Assembly (NCBI GenBank): GCA_029379215.1
Contig: JAQYWO010000021.1
Coordinates: 1 to 53,919, forward strand
Direction of reading: 5' to 3'
Source of the DNA: Rhizonema sp. PD37
GTDB taxonomy: Bacteria; Cyanobacteriota; Cyanobacteriia; Cyanobacteriales; Nostocaceae
Length of the DNA: 53,919 bases
The position numbers were made by a program, and so were the translations under genes. Below, piece after piece: positions 8,652-19,609 of this stretch (position 1 is its first letter; the number at the start of each line of letters is the position of its first letter). Under the pieces are notes generated by a model. That model ran no database searches. It was not told where the DNA came from and saw only the letters and a list, made by a program, of their open reading frames with translations.

Positions 8652-8664
8652 GACAGAACCATGA

Positions 8665-8931
8665 GTGAATCATATCAAATATTTGTACTTATACCAAAGC
8701 TTTCAACAAGCAACTCAGATATTCAAAGATCCAGCGATGATGACAGTGTTTGATAAGGCACACAGTTTGGATGATGATTGCTGGATTACTTTGGGGCAGA
8801 CGACAGGTGGGCAATATTTAGTGGTGGTACATACGTTTGATCAAGTAGAACATAACAGAGTAGAGATTCGGATTATTTCAGTGCGGAAGGCGACTCGACA
8901 TGAAATTCAACAGTATGAGCGAGGAGTATAA
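8665..8931 (+). CDS. brnT: BrnT-family toxin lacking its N-terminal segment
   Basis: Residues ~12-88 match BrnT ribonucleases (type II TA): SFQQATQIFKDPAMM, DDDCWITLGQTTGGQYLVVV and IRIISVRKATRHEIQQYE. The normal start, a W-D-x-x-K-x-x-x-N-x-x-KHG segment of ~20 residues, is missing. In its place is a GTG-initiated MNHIKYLYLY unlike the family, and the wanted segment is not in other frames nearby. The stop codon overlaps the BrnA start (TAATG). As the lost segment is part of the conserved fold, the toxin is probably inactive. Confidence 0.75.
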   Translation: MNHIKYLYLYQSFQQATQIFKDPAMMTVFDKAHSLDDDCWITLGQTTGGQYLVVVHTFDQVEHNRVEIRIISVRKATRHEIQQYERGV

Positions 8932-9125
8932 TGCAGCCTGAATATGATTTTTCGGGAGCGGAGCGAGGAAAGTTTTACCGTGAGGATGTGACGTTTAAAG
9001 TGCCTATTTATTTGGCTGATGAGGTAGTGAAATTTTTTGCCAAGCGAGCGGAAGCAAAGGAGGTTGAGTTGAGTGACTTGCTCAATGATGTGTTGAAGCA
9101 GTATATAAGACATCTCCAAAAATAA
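8931..9125 (+). CDS. brnA: BrnA-family antitoxin
   Basis: A 64-residue protein starting MQPEYDFSGAERGKFYR, the BrnA hallmark. It is followed by a ribbon-helix-helix part (VPIYLADEVVKFFAKRAEAK and ELSDLLNDVLKQYI). BrnA binds BrnT and represses the brnTA promoter. It starts at the last base of the toxin stop codon. The antitoxin is intact although its toxin is truncated, consistent with an antitoxin surviving after toxin decay. Confidence 0.82.
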   Translation: MQPEYDFSGAERGKFYREDVTFKVPIYLADEVVKFFAKRAEAKEVELSDLLNDVLKQYIRHLQK

Positions 9126-9146
9126 ATTATGCGTTCGTCAAAACCA

Positions 9147-9350
9147 TTGGTAGGGGCGTTAGCGTAGCGTTAGCGAGTCTTCGAGCGTCACGGTGAGACA
9201 GCCCTACAGGAGGGTTTCCCTCCGTAGGGGACTGCGATCTTCGCAGCGTAAAGCCTGCGGCATAGCTTCGCTTAGAGCGAGCTTGCGAGCGTCACCCGTT
9301 AGCGCAGCGTTAGCGAGTCTTCGAGCGTCAGGGCTGTTCGCCCTTACATG
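9147..9350. repeat. Cluster of interspersed GCG/AGCGTCA-type repeats
   Basis: Repeated short modules occur here: GCGTTAGCGAGTCTTCGAGCGTCA (9158-9191 region and again 9300-9331), GCTTCGCTTAGAGCGAG, and GTAAAGCCTGCGGCATAG. Close copies of the last two also lie at 6940-6990. The array has a wide GC-rich character unlike the flanks and encodes nothing recognisable. Together with the partial element at 9563-9640 it fills most of the gap 9126-9661. A minus-strand stretch around 9440-9560 reads as ~37 protein-like residues with no identifiable family. Confidence 0.6.
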
Positions 9351-9562
9351 ATTTCTGGAGATGTCTATAGTTTTGCTTGAGAAAATGCAGTAGGGAAATC
9401 CCCAGAAATTTGTGGTTTATAGGCATTGTATTCAGCTTTTTAAAACCGTACTTACAAAGGTAAGTATTGAACACGATTGCTTAACTCTTGAGGATATGCA
9501 GTTTTAGCAATGATTTCTAAATCATGAACACAATCACCAACAGAAATTCTAAGTTTGTGAGC

Positions 9563-9640
9563 ATATAGCGCTTCTCAATTGGATTAACTACAACACTTTA
9601 AGAGGGCGAACAGCCGTTCGCCCCTACTGGCATGCTCAAA
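9563..9640. repeat. Partial copy of the TATAGCG-TTCTC element
   Basis: The end sequence TATAGCGCTTCTCAATTGGA matches the left termini of the elements at 36897 and 48193. It is followed by GAGGGCGAACAGCCGTTCGCCCCT, a palindromic GGGCGAAC-type repeat. No matching right terminus is seen, so this is a truncated copy. Confidence 0.5.
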
Positions 9641-9661
9641 TAGTCAACCAATCAATCTTTC

Positions 9662-11143
9662 TTAAAACCTTTCTAATTGTTCAAACTTTTTGGCACTAGC
9701 ATTCATAGCATTTGCGGCTTCGCCACAGGTGCGAGGGGTGGGAAAAATCTTTCCGGGATTTGCTAAACCTTTGGGATTAAAAACCTGCCTCACCCATTGC
9801 ATTGTTTCTAGATCGGTTTCAGTAAACATATCTGGCATAAAACATTTCTTATCCGCGCCAACGCCATGTTCACCAGAAATACTACCACCGACTTTAACGC
9901 AAAGCTTTAGAATTTCTGCCCCAACTTCTTCAACCTTTTCTAATGCTCCGGGAACAGAATTATCATAAAGAATCAGTGGGTGAAGATTACCATCGCCAGC
10001 ATGAAACACATTGGCAATTCGATAACCAGATTTTTGACTTAAGGCTTCAATTTCACCCAGCACATATGGTAATTGAGTACGCGGAATCACACCATCTTGT
10101 ACATAATAATCTGGACTGATATGTCCGGCTGCGGCGAAAGCTGCTTTACGTCCTTTCCATAATTTCAAGCGCTGTTCGGAGTCACTTGCCGTCGTCATAT
10201 TCCGCGCACCGTTTTGTTGACAAATTTCTGTAACTCGCTGTTTATTTGTCGCGACTTCCACTGCTAATCCGTCAATTTCTATTAACAAAATAGCAGTCGC
10301 ATCGCGGGGATAACAGTTCGTACAAACGACATCTTCCACAGCATTAATGCTGATGTTATCCATAATTTCCATACCACCAGGAATAATTCCGGCACTGATG
10401 ATATCAGAAACACTCGCTCCTGCGGCTTCAATGCTGGTAAAATCTGCCAGAAGGACACAAATCGATTCAGCACTTTTGAGAATTCGTAAAGTAATTTCTG
10501 TGGCAATTCCGAGAGTTCCTTCAGAACCAACAAATAAACCCGTCAAGTCATAACCGGGCATTTCCGGAATCTGTCCACCCACGTCTACAATTGAACCATC
10601 CGGAAGAACTACTTTTAAGCCCAAAACGTGGTTAGTCGTGACACCGTACTTCAGGCAATGCACCCCACCAGAATTTTCCGCAACATTGCCACCAATAGAA
10701 CAGATTATTTGACTGGAAGGGTCAGGAGCGTAGTAAAATCCAGCACCACTGACTGTTTGGGTAACCCAGTTGTTAATGACTCCAGGTTGCACAACCACAC
10801 GCTGAGTCTCTAAATCAACGTGTAGTATTTGCCGCATTAAAGAAGTAACAATTAACACGCAATCTTCTATCGGTAGCGCCCCACCTGATAAACCAGTACC
10901 AGAGCCTCGTGCGATAAAGGGAATGGCGTGGCGATCGCATATCTTCACCACTTCGGCAACTTGTTCTGTCGTTCTTGGCAGCACCACCACACCAGGAGTT
11001 TGGCGATAACTTGTTAGTCCATCACACTCATAAGTCAGAAGTTCTTCTCGGTGTTGCACCACACCCTTTTTACCAAGAACAGCTTCAAATTGCTTGATGA
11101 TAGGTTTCCAATTACGTTGTTGTTTATCTTGGAGGAGCATCAT
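9662..11143 (-). CDS. glcD: Glycolate dehydrogenase FAD-binding subunit (GlcD-like)
   Basis: FAD-linked oxidase of the GlcD/lactate dehydrogenase type, which oxidises photorespiratory glycolate to glyoxylate in cyanobacteria; D-lactate is an alternative substrate. The FAD_binding_4 domain (~residues 50-230) has FIARGSGTGLSGGALP and GGNVAENSGGVHCLKYG. The C-terminal domain ends with SGEHGVGADKKCFMP, which holds catalytic His residues. The 493-residue length is normal. GlcE/GlcF partners are not adjacent. Monocistronic; the first Met or the second (one codon on) could be the start. Confidence 0.88.
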   Translation of the reverse strand: MMLLQDKQQRNWKPIIKQFEAVLGKKGVVQHREELLTYECDGLTSYRQTPGVVVLPRTTEQVAEVVKICDRHAIPFIARGSGTGLSGGALPIEDCVLIVTSLMRQILHVDLETQRVVVQPGVINNWVTQTVSGAGFYYAPDPSSQIICSIGGNVAENSGGVHCLKYGVTTNHVLGLKVVLPDGSIVDVGGQIPEMPGYDLTGLFVGSEGTLGIATEITLRILKSAESICVLLADFTSIEAAGASVSDIISAGIIPGGMEIMDNISINAVEDVVCTNCYPRDATAILLIEIDGLAVEVATNKQRVTEICQQNGARNMTTASDSEQRLKLWKGRKAAFAAAGHISPDYYVQDGVIPRTQLPYVLGEIEALSQKSGYRIANVFHAGDGNLHPLILYDNSVPGALEKVEEVGAEILKLCVKVGGSISGEHGVGADKKCFMPDMFTETDLETMQWVRQVFNPKGLANPGKIFPTPRTCGEAANAMNASAKKFEQLERF

Positions 11144-11438
11144 TTTTTACAGTTAAAGGTAGATGTATACAGAACGTTTAAAGTTGAGATAATTTCTGAG
11201 AGTTTTTGTTATGGTGTCATGCCAACTGAAATTAATAGCTGTAATTACTATTGTTACAAGAATTGCACTCAAGTGGGAGCAACGAGCAATATTGTTTGTC
11301 ACTACACATAACAACCAAAGCACGCCATATTAACTTTTGAAAAGCTACTCCCAACAAGGAAAGTAAGATAAACGATCCCATTTGTTCTCCTTCTCTCCGA
11401 TGTCGGCGGATGAACTAACCTAAAAATAATGCTCTCAA

Positions 11439-12158
11439 GTGGTGGAAAAACTCATGGTTAAGCAAGTTTTGCTCACTGATGACGATTATTATGTACCAGA
11501 TGCAAAGAAGCTAGTTACTGAAGATGATACGCCTGTGGACAATTTCGGCTCGGAAAAACAACAACGCCTTTTAGTTGGCATTCTTTACAGTTCTTTACAG
11601 GAGCAGACTGTTTTAGCAGCAGCTAATGTTGGCATATACCATACAGACGGTGAGCCTGCTATTGTACCTGATGTTTTCCTGAGCTTTGATGTACAAGTGC
11701 CTGAAAACTGGTGGGAGAAGCAAAATCGTTGTTATATGGTTTGGCGGTTTGGTAAACCACCAGAAGTAGTGATTGAAATTGTCTCGAATAAAGAAGGTGA
11801 TGAACTGGGAAAAAAACTGAGAATTTATGAACAGATGCGAGTCAGTTACTATATAGTCTATGATCCGACTCAGCAATTAGGACAAGTACTACGTGTTTAT
11901 GAACTTAGGGGAAGGCGCTACTTTGAAACTCAAGAAACTTGGTTAGAGCAAGTTGGGTTAGGGGTGACCTTGTGGCAAGGAAAATTTGAAGGGAGACACG
12001 ATGTTTGGCTACGCTGGTGTTACCAAGATGGAACTGTTTTGCTGACTGGAGATGAACGCTCTACCCAAGCCGAACAACGTGTTACACACGCCGAACAACG
12101 TGCGAAACTACTAGCAGAACAACTTCGGGCAATGGGTATTGATCCGGAGACATTATAA
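11439..12158 (+). CDS. Uma2-family PD-(D/E)XK nuclease-fold protein
   Basis: A 239-residue member of the Uma2 (DUF820) family, greatly expanded in cyanobacteria. The restriction-endonuclease-like core is visible: PAIVPDVFLSF supplies the Asp and PPEVVIEIVSNKE supplies the E-x-(K/N) part. The tail contains repeated AEQR units (TQAEQRVTHAEQRAKLLAEQLRAMG), a short heptad-like coiled coil usual for this family. Biological role is unknown; suggestions range from DNA repair to mobile-DNA-linked endonucleases. Starts at GTG. No operon partner. Confidence 0.85.
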   Translation: MVEKLMVKQVLLTDDDYYVPDAKKLVTEDDTPVDNFGSEKQQRLLVGILYSSLQEQTVLAAANVGIYHTDGEPAIVPDVFLSFDVQVPENWWEKQNRCYMVWRFGKPPEVVIEIVSNKEGDELGKKLRIYEQMRVSYYIVYDPTQQLGQVLRVYELRGRRYFETQETWLEQVGLGVTLWQGKFEGRHDVWLRWCYQDGTVLLTGDERSTQAEQRVTHAEQRAKLLAEQLRAMGIDPETL

Positions 12159-12204
12159 AAATGACTGTCAAACGATATACCCGATTTTGCTCTTATTCGG
12201 GTAT

Positions 12205-12951
12205 CTAAGACTGGACATATTTTTGAATAACTTCTTTCCAAACTAAGTATCCTTGACCATTTAAATGAACTCCATCAAATGTATATTGAGAATCTAATTG
12301 ATTTTGAGAGTCTGATAAATGAGAATACACATCTATGTATTGATATCCAAAATATTTAGCCAAATCTATTAAGTGCGAATTCAGTTCAACTACTTTGTTA
12401 ACGTTTTGCCAATGACGAGTCACTTGATTGTTTATAGGTAAAACGCTTTGAATAAAGACTTCTGTTTTTGGTATTTTGTTACGAAAAACAGCAAGAATCA
12501 TTTTGTAGTATTCCGCAGTTTTTTCCACAGTTCTCCCCTCATTTATCAAGTCATTAATACCAACCATTAAAAAAATCTTTTTTGGATGGGACTCTACTAT
12601 CTCGTTTAGGCGATTTAACATTCTATCTGTTGTATCACCGCCAATACCACGTTTTTTTATCTCTGTTCCCAACAATTCTGTCCATTCGCCTTCATCAGTT
12701 AAGCTATCACCCAATAGAATAATTTCTAAGTCTGATTTAGGTAGTGTCTCAAACTGGCTTTTTTTATGGAGATATGCAGGATGGTAAACAGTTTTGCCTG
12801 AATTATCAAAATTAACTTTCTGAAAAACTTTAGCTGTCAAATATGATAAACCTCCTTTTCTTTGAACAAAGAAAGCTACCAAGATAAAAAACAGAATGTT
12901 GAGGATAAGAGAAGTAAATAATATGATTTTTATTATAGAGTTCATTTTCAA
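12205..12951 (-). CDS. Membrane-anchored SGNH/GDSL hydrolase
   Basis: A 248-residue esterase/lipase-like hydrolase. A single N-terminal membrane helix (residues ~5-30) precedes the catalytic domain, which probably faces the periplasm. SGNH blocks are clear: block I GDSLTDEGEW (nucleophile Ser), block II Gly in IGGDTTDRM, block III Asn in MVGINDL, block V DGVHLNGQGY (Asp and His). Family members deacetylate glycans or cleave acyl esters; the substrate is not predictable. It converges on the Uma2 gene and lies just downstream of miaA on the same strand, 68 bases apart. Confidence 0.87.
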   Translation of the reverse strand: MKMNSIIKIILFTSLILNILFFILVAFFVQRKGGLSYLTAKVFQKVNFDNSGKTVYHPAYLHKKSQFETLPKSDLEIILLGDSLTDEGEWTELLGTEIKKRGIGGDTTDRMLNRLNEIVESHPKKIFLMVGINDLINEGRTVEKTAEYYKMILAVFRNKIPKTEVFIQSVLPINNQVTRHWQNVNKVVELNSHLIDLAKYFGYQYIDVYSHLSDSQNQLDSQYTFDGVHLNGQGYLVWKEVIQKYVQS

Positions 12952-13019
12952 ATATGCTATTTAAATGAGACAAATCTGGTTAGAGTTATAAATTTACTTT
13001 CCTAAGCAGCATTCGGCTA

Positions 13020-13949
13020 TTAAGAGATAAACTCCTGCACTCGTTGCCACACTTTTTCTACCAAATCAGTACTCTCAGTATCAAACCACTCAATTTCCGG
13101 ATATGCTTTAAACCAAGTGCGTTGTCGCTTGGCAAATTGGCGCGTGTGCAAAACTGTTAATTCTTGAGCTTTATCTAAAGAAATTTCTCCAGCTAAATAT
13201 TGCTTGATTTCTTGATACCCTAAAGTCTTTAGTAAAGGTAAGTCGCTGCCGTATTTCTGGCAAAGATATTCGACTTCTGCCACTAAGCCATCTGCAATCA
13301 TTTTCTCTGTTCGTCGGGCAATGCGGTGGGTAAGGTGAGCAGAGTCGCAATCTAAACCTATTTGTAGGATGGGATAGTTTGGAGGGTTTTCGCCTTGTTG
13401 CGCGGAGAGTGGAGAACCTGTAACATAAAATACTTCCAATGCTCTTAAAGTTCGCACTAGATCGTGGGGATGGATCTTTTGTGCGGCAACCGGATCGACT
13501 TGTTTCAGCATGGTGTAAAGTTGGTATTGCCCGAGAGATTCTAACTGCGATCGCAGTTGCGGCTGTGGTGCTACTCTCGGAATTTTCATACCCCGTGTCA
13601 CAGAGCGAATATATAAACCAGTACCACCTACTAGGAGGGGAAGAGTGGGACAGGCTCTTGAATAGGGGCGCTCTCCTCCCTTGGAGCTAAGAGAAGAAAT
13701 TAACGTTTGAGCATGCTGTTGGTAGTCAGCCACTGTCATTGTATCAGTTGGGTTGCATATATTAATGAGATAGTGCGGTACTAACTTTTGCTCATCTGCT
13801 GTTGGTTTAGCCGTGCCAATATCAAAATTACGGTACACCTGTCGTGAATCCGCACTAATGATCATACAACCCAATCGTGCCGCTAAAGCCAAAGCTAATC
13901 CCGACTTACCTGTCGCCGTTGCGCCACAAATCACAATTAATTTAGTCAT
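13020..13949 (-). CDS. miaA: tRNA dimethylallyltransferase
   Basis: Transfers dimethylallyl to N6 of A37 in tRNAs reading UNN codons (i6A). The P-loop GATATGKSGLALALAARLG is at residues ~9-27. DSRQVYRNFDIGTAKP, LLVGGTGLYIRS and FAKRQRTWFK follow in the family order. Length 309 is typical. An insertion around residues 93-103 (GGERPYSRACPTLP) looks like translated repeat-type sequence and may be a small in-frame insertion. Monocistronic. Confidence 0.95.
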   Translation of the reverse strand: MTKLIVICGATATGKSGLALALAARLGCMIISADSRQVYRNFDIGTAKPTADEQKLVPHYLINICNPTDTMTVADYQQHAQTLISSLSSKGGERPYSRACPTLPLLVGGTGLYIRSVTRGMKIPRVAPQPQLRSQLESLGQYQLYTMLKQVDPVAAQKIHPHDLVRTLRALEVFYVTGSPLSAQQGENPPNYPILQIGLDCDSAHLTHRIARRTEKMIADGLVAEVEYLCQKYGSDLPLLKTLGYQEIKQYLAGEISLDKAQELTVLHTRQFAKRQRTWFKAYPEIEWFDTESTDLVEKVWQRVQEFIS

Positions 13950-14030
13950 TTGTTAGTAGTTGGTTGTTAGTTGTTAGTGGTTAGTTGTTATTTGTCAAAA
14001 AGCACTAAGAACCATTAACAACTAACTATG
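13950..14030. repeat. GTTAGTT-type short tandem repeats
   Basis: Degenerate repeats of GTTAGTT/GTTGTTA before miaA, and a matching inverted set (AACAACTAACTA) 40 bases on, so the region can fold back. Such short tandem repeats are common between genes of Nostocales and probably have no gene function. Confidence 0.6.
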
Positions 14031-14075
14031 AACAAGGGTATATCCCCCAAATAAATTTCTCTTCAGAGTCCTCTA

Positions 14076-14144
14076 AAGTCGCCAGCAAGGCTTTTGTGTT
14101 AGAATTTTGGAGTGTTTTCGTACTCTACGCCTTTTTAGCGACTT
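14076..14144 (+). promoter_or_regulatory. Structured leader before gyrB
   Basis: AAGTCGC (14076-14082) pairs with GCGACTT (14138-14144), extended inward by AAGGC/GCCTT. An inner hairpin GAGT-GTTTTCGT-ACTC sits near the middle. The fold ends 25 bases before the gyrB start and just before an AGGAGAT ribosome binding site. It could regulate gyrase synthesis or simply be a stable 5' untranslated region. Seen by eye, not folded computationally. Confidence 0.4.
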
Positions 14145-14166
14145 CAAACCAAGAAATAGGAGATGA

Positions 14167-16110
<1,944 letters not shown>

Positions 16111-17747
16111 GCTCGAAGAATGAGCCGGAGTTCAGGTACAGTCAAGTAAGCACTTAGCTAAGACGAGCGCTTAAAGAAAAGCAAGTTTTTTGAGGTAAGC
16201 AGTTCAAAGAACAATTCTTGAGCTATGGGTACAAGGGGAAAGAACTGATTTTTCCTCCCCTGCCTCAAGAACACAGACTTACCGGATTGAAAGCGTTCCC
16301 ATTTTTCGGGTTTCTCATATTTGAGTATGTTTTGGCCATAGAAAAATCAAGCGGCTAAATGTTTATGTTAAAAGTATTAACAATAACAATATATTCGCTC
16401 ATATAAATGTGGAATATATTGATAATATCGTTGGTAACTTTTTTACTTGGTATATTTAATTATATGTGATGCTCAACACCACAAGTAGTGAATATGTTCA
16501 GCAAAACCATTATCAAGTTCAAATGCGCTTCATATAACCGTTCCGGTTCAAGAGGCATGGTTTCTAACTGCTTAGTTATAGTTTCCTCTCTCAGCTAGAG
16601 TTAGGTACTTTTGGAAAAACGTTTCTTCAGGTCATGTTGCCATTCGACTGTATATTTTGCATGTATCCCGTACGAATTTGTACTCTTGTGGGTTACTATC
16701 AATATTCTTGAGTGTTAAATTCTTTTTTAGTTGATTAAAACATCCTTGTCTACAATAAAAACAGTTTGTCAAGTTTCATAGGGTTGAAATTTCACTCTTT
16801 GCGCTAACTTGTGATTAGAATCAAATTGGTTAAGCACAGCGCTTATTCGCCGAACGGCTAATTGTGAAGGAATGGAGTGCTTCCCTAGAAGTCCTATCAT
16901 GACCCCTTGCAAGTGCCTGAAGAGCGTATACTGGAAAAACGCCTCAAGCTTGCTATTTGCTGTAAAGTAGCTATATAAGAGAAGAATTTTTCTCTAGGGC
17001 GTCCCCAACTTATGAAAGAAGTGTAAACATAGACGCATTCACTTTCTTAGTTGAGTTAACATAAAATGCGTTGTTTCTAAGTAATTAATGTTTTGCGGAA
17101 TACCATAGAAGCAGCATAGGCAAGTATACTTAAGTATGAAATTGATGACCGTACTACTGCAATTACAATCCTATTCGGAGAACATTTGAGGTGAAGATGA
17201 CCATTCTCAATCTGAGTGCAAACAAAAAAGGCGCTACTTTATTTAAAGACTTCATAGTCAACACATAAAAAGAGTGCAATTTCTGTGAAACAGGCTACAA
17301 TCGGAACAGCCTTTCCAAAAAAAATCCCCCAAGAGTTATATTCGTTTGTATGAATTGATAATTTTTTTAGCAACCAGAGTCTTTTATAGACCAGCTAATT
17401 AACGTTATGTTGCTAGACAACATAGAATAGCGGTAATTAAGGAGGTGAACTGACCTCTAAAGCAGTAACTGCATCCTTTAGAGAGAAATTCCTGCCTGAA
17501 GCTTGGTTGTGCTGTTAAACGAAGTTAGAGATGCAACTTTTACCTAAGCGCTTTAGCTTCCATCGCAAGTAGGCTTGAAGACTTGAGACTTACATTCAGA
17601 GTCTTCCTTAAAAAACGTAAAATGTCCGATCGCAGTTATGGCAAATCAGCCAAAACCCTCGTAACGGTTAAGCAAATAGCTACCGAAAGAGCGGTTAATA
17701 TATCTGTCTTGAGTAATTGATTCTGCAAGGAGCATGAGGAACGCGGC
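16111..17747. other. 1.6-kb gene-free stretch upstream of sigA
   Basis: No reading frame with family similarity and no tRNA or rRNA recognisable by eye. It is AT-rich with few HIP1 sites. The last ~300 bases include a hairpin and a GGAGGTGA motif, and are the likely sigA leader and promoter region. The rest may hold multiple sigA promoters or a non-coding RNA, but I cannot identify one. Confidence 0.5.
17454..17483 (+). promoter_or_regulatory. Hairpin in the sigA upstream region
   Basis: CTCTAAAG and CTTTAGAG form an 8-bp perfect stem around a 13-14 base loop that itself contains the near-palindrome CAGTAACTG. It lies just after a GGAGGTGA motif, ~265 bases before the sigA start, on the presumed mRNA leader. 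Confidence 0.4.
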
Positions 17748-18920
17748 ATGAACCAGGCTAATAACGTACTCGAAAATATTAAGTATCAGCCTGATCTAGA
17801 AATGATGAATCAGCCTGAGATCGAGTTGGAGGAACTCTCTTTCGATGAAGAGGACTTGCTGATTGCAGACGAAGGCGAAATTGATGAATTTTTAGGATCT
17901 CAGTCTGATGAGGACGACGCAAAGTCTGGAAAAGCCGCTAAATCGCGTCGTCGGTCACAAAGCAAGAAAAAGCATTACACCGAAGACTCGATTCGCCTTT
18001 ACTTACAAGAAATTGGTCGAATTCGCCTGCTTCGGGCAGACGAAGAAATTGAATTGGCACGGAAAATTGCCGATTTACTGGAATTAGAGCGAGTCTACGA
18101 GAAGCTGTACCAGCAGTTAGAACGAGAACCCGCACACAGTGAATGGGCAGAAGCGGTACAATTGCCGTTGCCACAATTTCGTTATCGCCTACATATCGGT
18201 CGCAGAGCAAAAGACAAGATGGTGCAATCTAACCTGCGCCTGGTAGTCTCAATTGCCAAGAAGTACATGAATCGCGGTCTATCCTTCCAAGATTTAATTC
18301 AGGAAGGCAGTCTCGGTTTGATTCGTGCGGCTGAAAAATTTGACCACGAAAAGGGCTATAAGTTTTCTACATACGCTACGTGGTGGATTCGTCAGGCAAT
18401 TACTCGTGCGATCGCCGACCAATCGCGCACGATCCGCCTTCCAGTTCACCTCTACGAAACAATCTCTCGGATTAAGAAAACGACCAAGCTGCTTTCTCAA
18501 GAGATGGGCCGCAAACCCACTGAAGAAGAAATTGCCACAAGAATGGAAATGACTATTGAGAAGCTGCGGTTTATTGCTAAATCCGCGCAACTGCCGATTT
18601 CACTAGAAACACCTATTGGGAAAGAAGAAGACTCTCGATTGGGTGATTTTATTGAGTCGGATGGTGAGACACCTGAAGACCAAGTTTCCAAAAATCTTTT
18701 GCGAGAAGATTTGGAAAAAGTTCTTGATAGTCTCAGCCCTCGCGAAAGAGATGTTCTCAGACTGCGGTATGGATTGGATGATGGTCGGATGAAGACTCTG
18801 GAAGAAATAGGACAAATTTTTAACGTGACTCGCGAACGAATTCGTCAAATTGAGGCGAAGGCACTCCGTAAGTTACGTCACCCGAATCGCAATAGCGTTC
18901 TTAAAGAGTATATCCGCTAA
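17748..18920 (+). CDS. sigA: Group 1 (principal) RNA polymerase sigma factor
   Basis: Housekeeping sigma-70 factor of cyanobacterial type (RpoD1/SigA), 390 residues. Acidic N-terminal region (~1-65), region 1.2 [21 protein letters not shown], region 2 with [20 protein letters not shown] for -10 melting, region 3, and region 4 [21 protein letters not shown] for -35 binding. Directs transcription of most growth genes. The preceding ACAAGGAGCATGAGG supplies a Shine-Dalgarno, and the ATG at 17748 gives the usual length. It has an unusually long upstream gene-free region and its own terminator. Confidence 0.95.
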   Translation: MNQANNVLENIKYQPDLEMMNQPEIELEELSFDEEDLLIADEGEIDEFLGSQSDEDDAKSGKAAKSRRRSQSKKKHYTEDSIRLYLQEIGRIRLLRADEEIELARKIADLLELERVYEKLYQQLEREPAHSEWAEAVQLPLPQFRYRLHIGRRAKDKMVQSNLRLVVSIAKKYMNRGLSFQDLIQEGSLGLIRAAEKFDHEKGYKFSTYATWWIRQAITRAIADQSRTIRLPVHLYETISRIKKTTKLLSQEMGRKPTEEEIATRMEMTIEKLRFIAKSAQLPISLETPIGKEEDSRLGDFIESDGETPEDQVSKNLLREDLEKVLDSLSPRERDVLRLRYGLDDGRMKTLEEIGQIFNVTRERIRQIEAKALRKLRHPNRNSVLKEYIR

Positions 18921-18976
18921 ATTAATTAGTTGTTTATTGTTTGTATTTACTGATAACAATAAATGATTTTACATAG

Positions 18977-18997
18977 TTCCCAGGCTCAGCCTGGGAA
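18977..18997 (+). terminator. sigA terminator hairpin
   Basis: TTCCCAGGC and GCCTGGGAA form a perfect 9-bp stem with a TCA loop, followed by TATTTTGTTT. It lies 57 bases after the sigA stop codon. Confidence 0.75.
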
Positions 18998-19057
18998 TAT
19001 TTTGTTTAAATGGCTGTCAAAATCATTAACGAAACAACCCATGGTAAAGATTGTTAA

Positions 19058-19088
19058 AAAACCTGGAAGTCAAGCACTTCCAGGTTTT
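19058..19088. terminator. Bidirectional terminator between sigA and hli
   Basis: A 13-bp perfect stem (AAAACCTGGAAGT with ACTTCCAGGTTTT) has a 5-base loop and A/T runs at both edges. It can end the convergent hli transcript (minus strand) and any sigA read-through. Confidence 0.75.
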
Positions 19089-19119
19089 GCATTTATATAA
19101 CGTTGAACAAGAGCAATAT

Positions 19120-19299
19120 TTACAGGATGCCCCAGAAGTGTAGAAACCCTTGACCTGTGGACAGTTCAATCAGAGCTGCAGCCAAGAAGCCAATCATTGC
19201 CAAACGACCATTCCAGATTTCCGCTTGTGGGGTAAAGCCCCAACGCCAAGCATTACGATCTTCCATAACAGGAGCAGTAATTTTTGTTGTGTCTTGCAT
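19120..19299 (-). CDS. High-light-inducible protein (Hli/SCP, CAB-ELIP-HLIP family)
   Basis: A 59-residue single-helix thylakoid protein that binds chlorophyll/carotenoid and protects photosystem assembly under light stress. The chlorophyll-binding helix carries the family motif [19 protein letters not shown] (residues ~27-45). The N-terminus [16 protein letters not shown] and FGIL-like end (HFWGIL) fit the family. An AGGAG ribosome binding site precedes the ATG at 19299. Monocistronic, with an HLR1-like operator just upstream and a strong terminator downstream. Confidence 0.93.
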   Translation of the reverse strand: MQDTTKITAPVMEDRNAWRWGFTPQAEIWNGRLAMIGFLAAALIELSTGQGFLHFWGIL

Positions 19300-19329
19300 G
19301 ATTGGAACTCCTAACTATAATTTATAATG

Positions 19330-19347
19330 TTTGTTACCTTATGTAAA
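19330..19347 (-). promoter_or_regulatory. HLR1-like RpaB-binding motif upstream of hli
   Basis: On the minus strand the sequence reads TTTACATAAGGTAACAAA. This fits the HLR1 direct repeat (G/T)TTACA(T/A)(T/A)-NN-(G/T)TTACA(T/A)(T/A) with one mismatch. HLR1 is the known binding site of the response regulator RpaB in high-light gene promoters. It lies 31-48 bases before the hli start codon. Confidence 0.6.
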
Positions 19348-19609
19348 TTAATATAACAGCTTATTTAAGATTTATCACACACACTTGGCATTTTTTGGCA
19401 ATTATTTTGTATTATTTATATTTATCAGAATAATAAACAAAAACTATAATCCTCATATAGTTCAATTAGGCATAGGTTAGGCGCTTGTCTAATAAGCTGA
19501 GAAAGATTGACCACCGGAGCCGATTATTTCCTACCGAACGCTGTGCGAAAGGAATCCGGGCAAAAAGTCCATCCCAACTTGAGCGCTATAGATCAGGTTC
19601 GGCTAATTA

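Noticed and set aside
9147..9350. Possible CRISPR array
   Set aside because: Repeat modules are irregular in length and spacing, spacers are absent, and no cas gene is near.
16111..17747. Possible tRNA, tmRNA, 6S or RNase P RNA
   Set aside because: No cloverleaf, T-loop or known conserved core could be found by eye.
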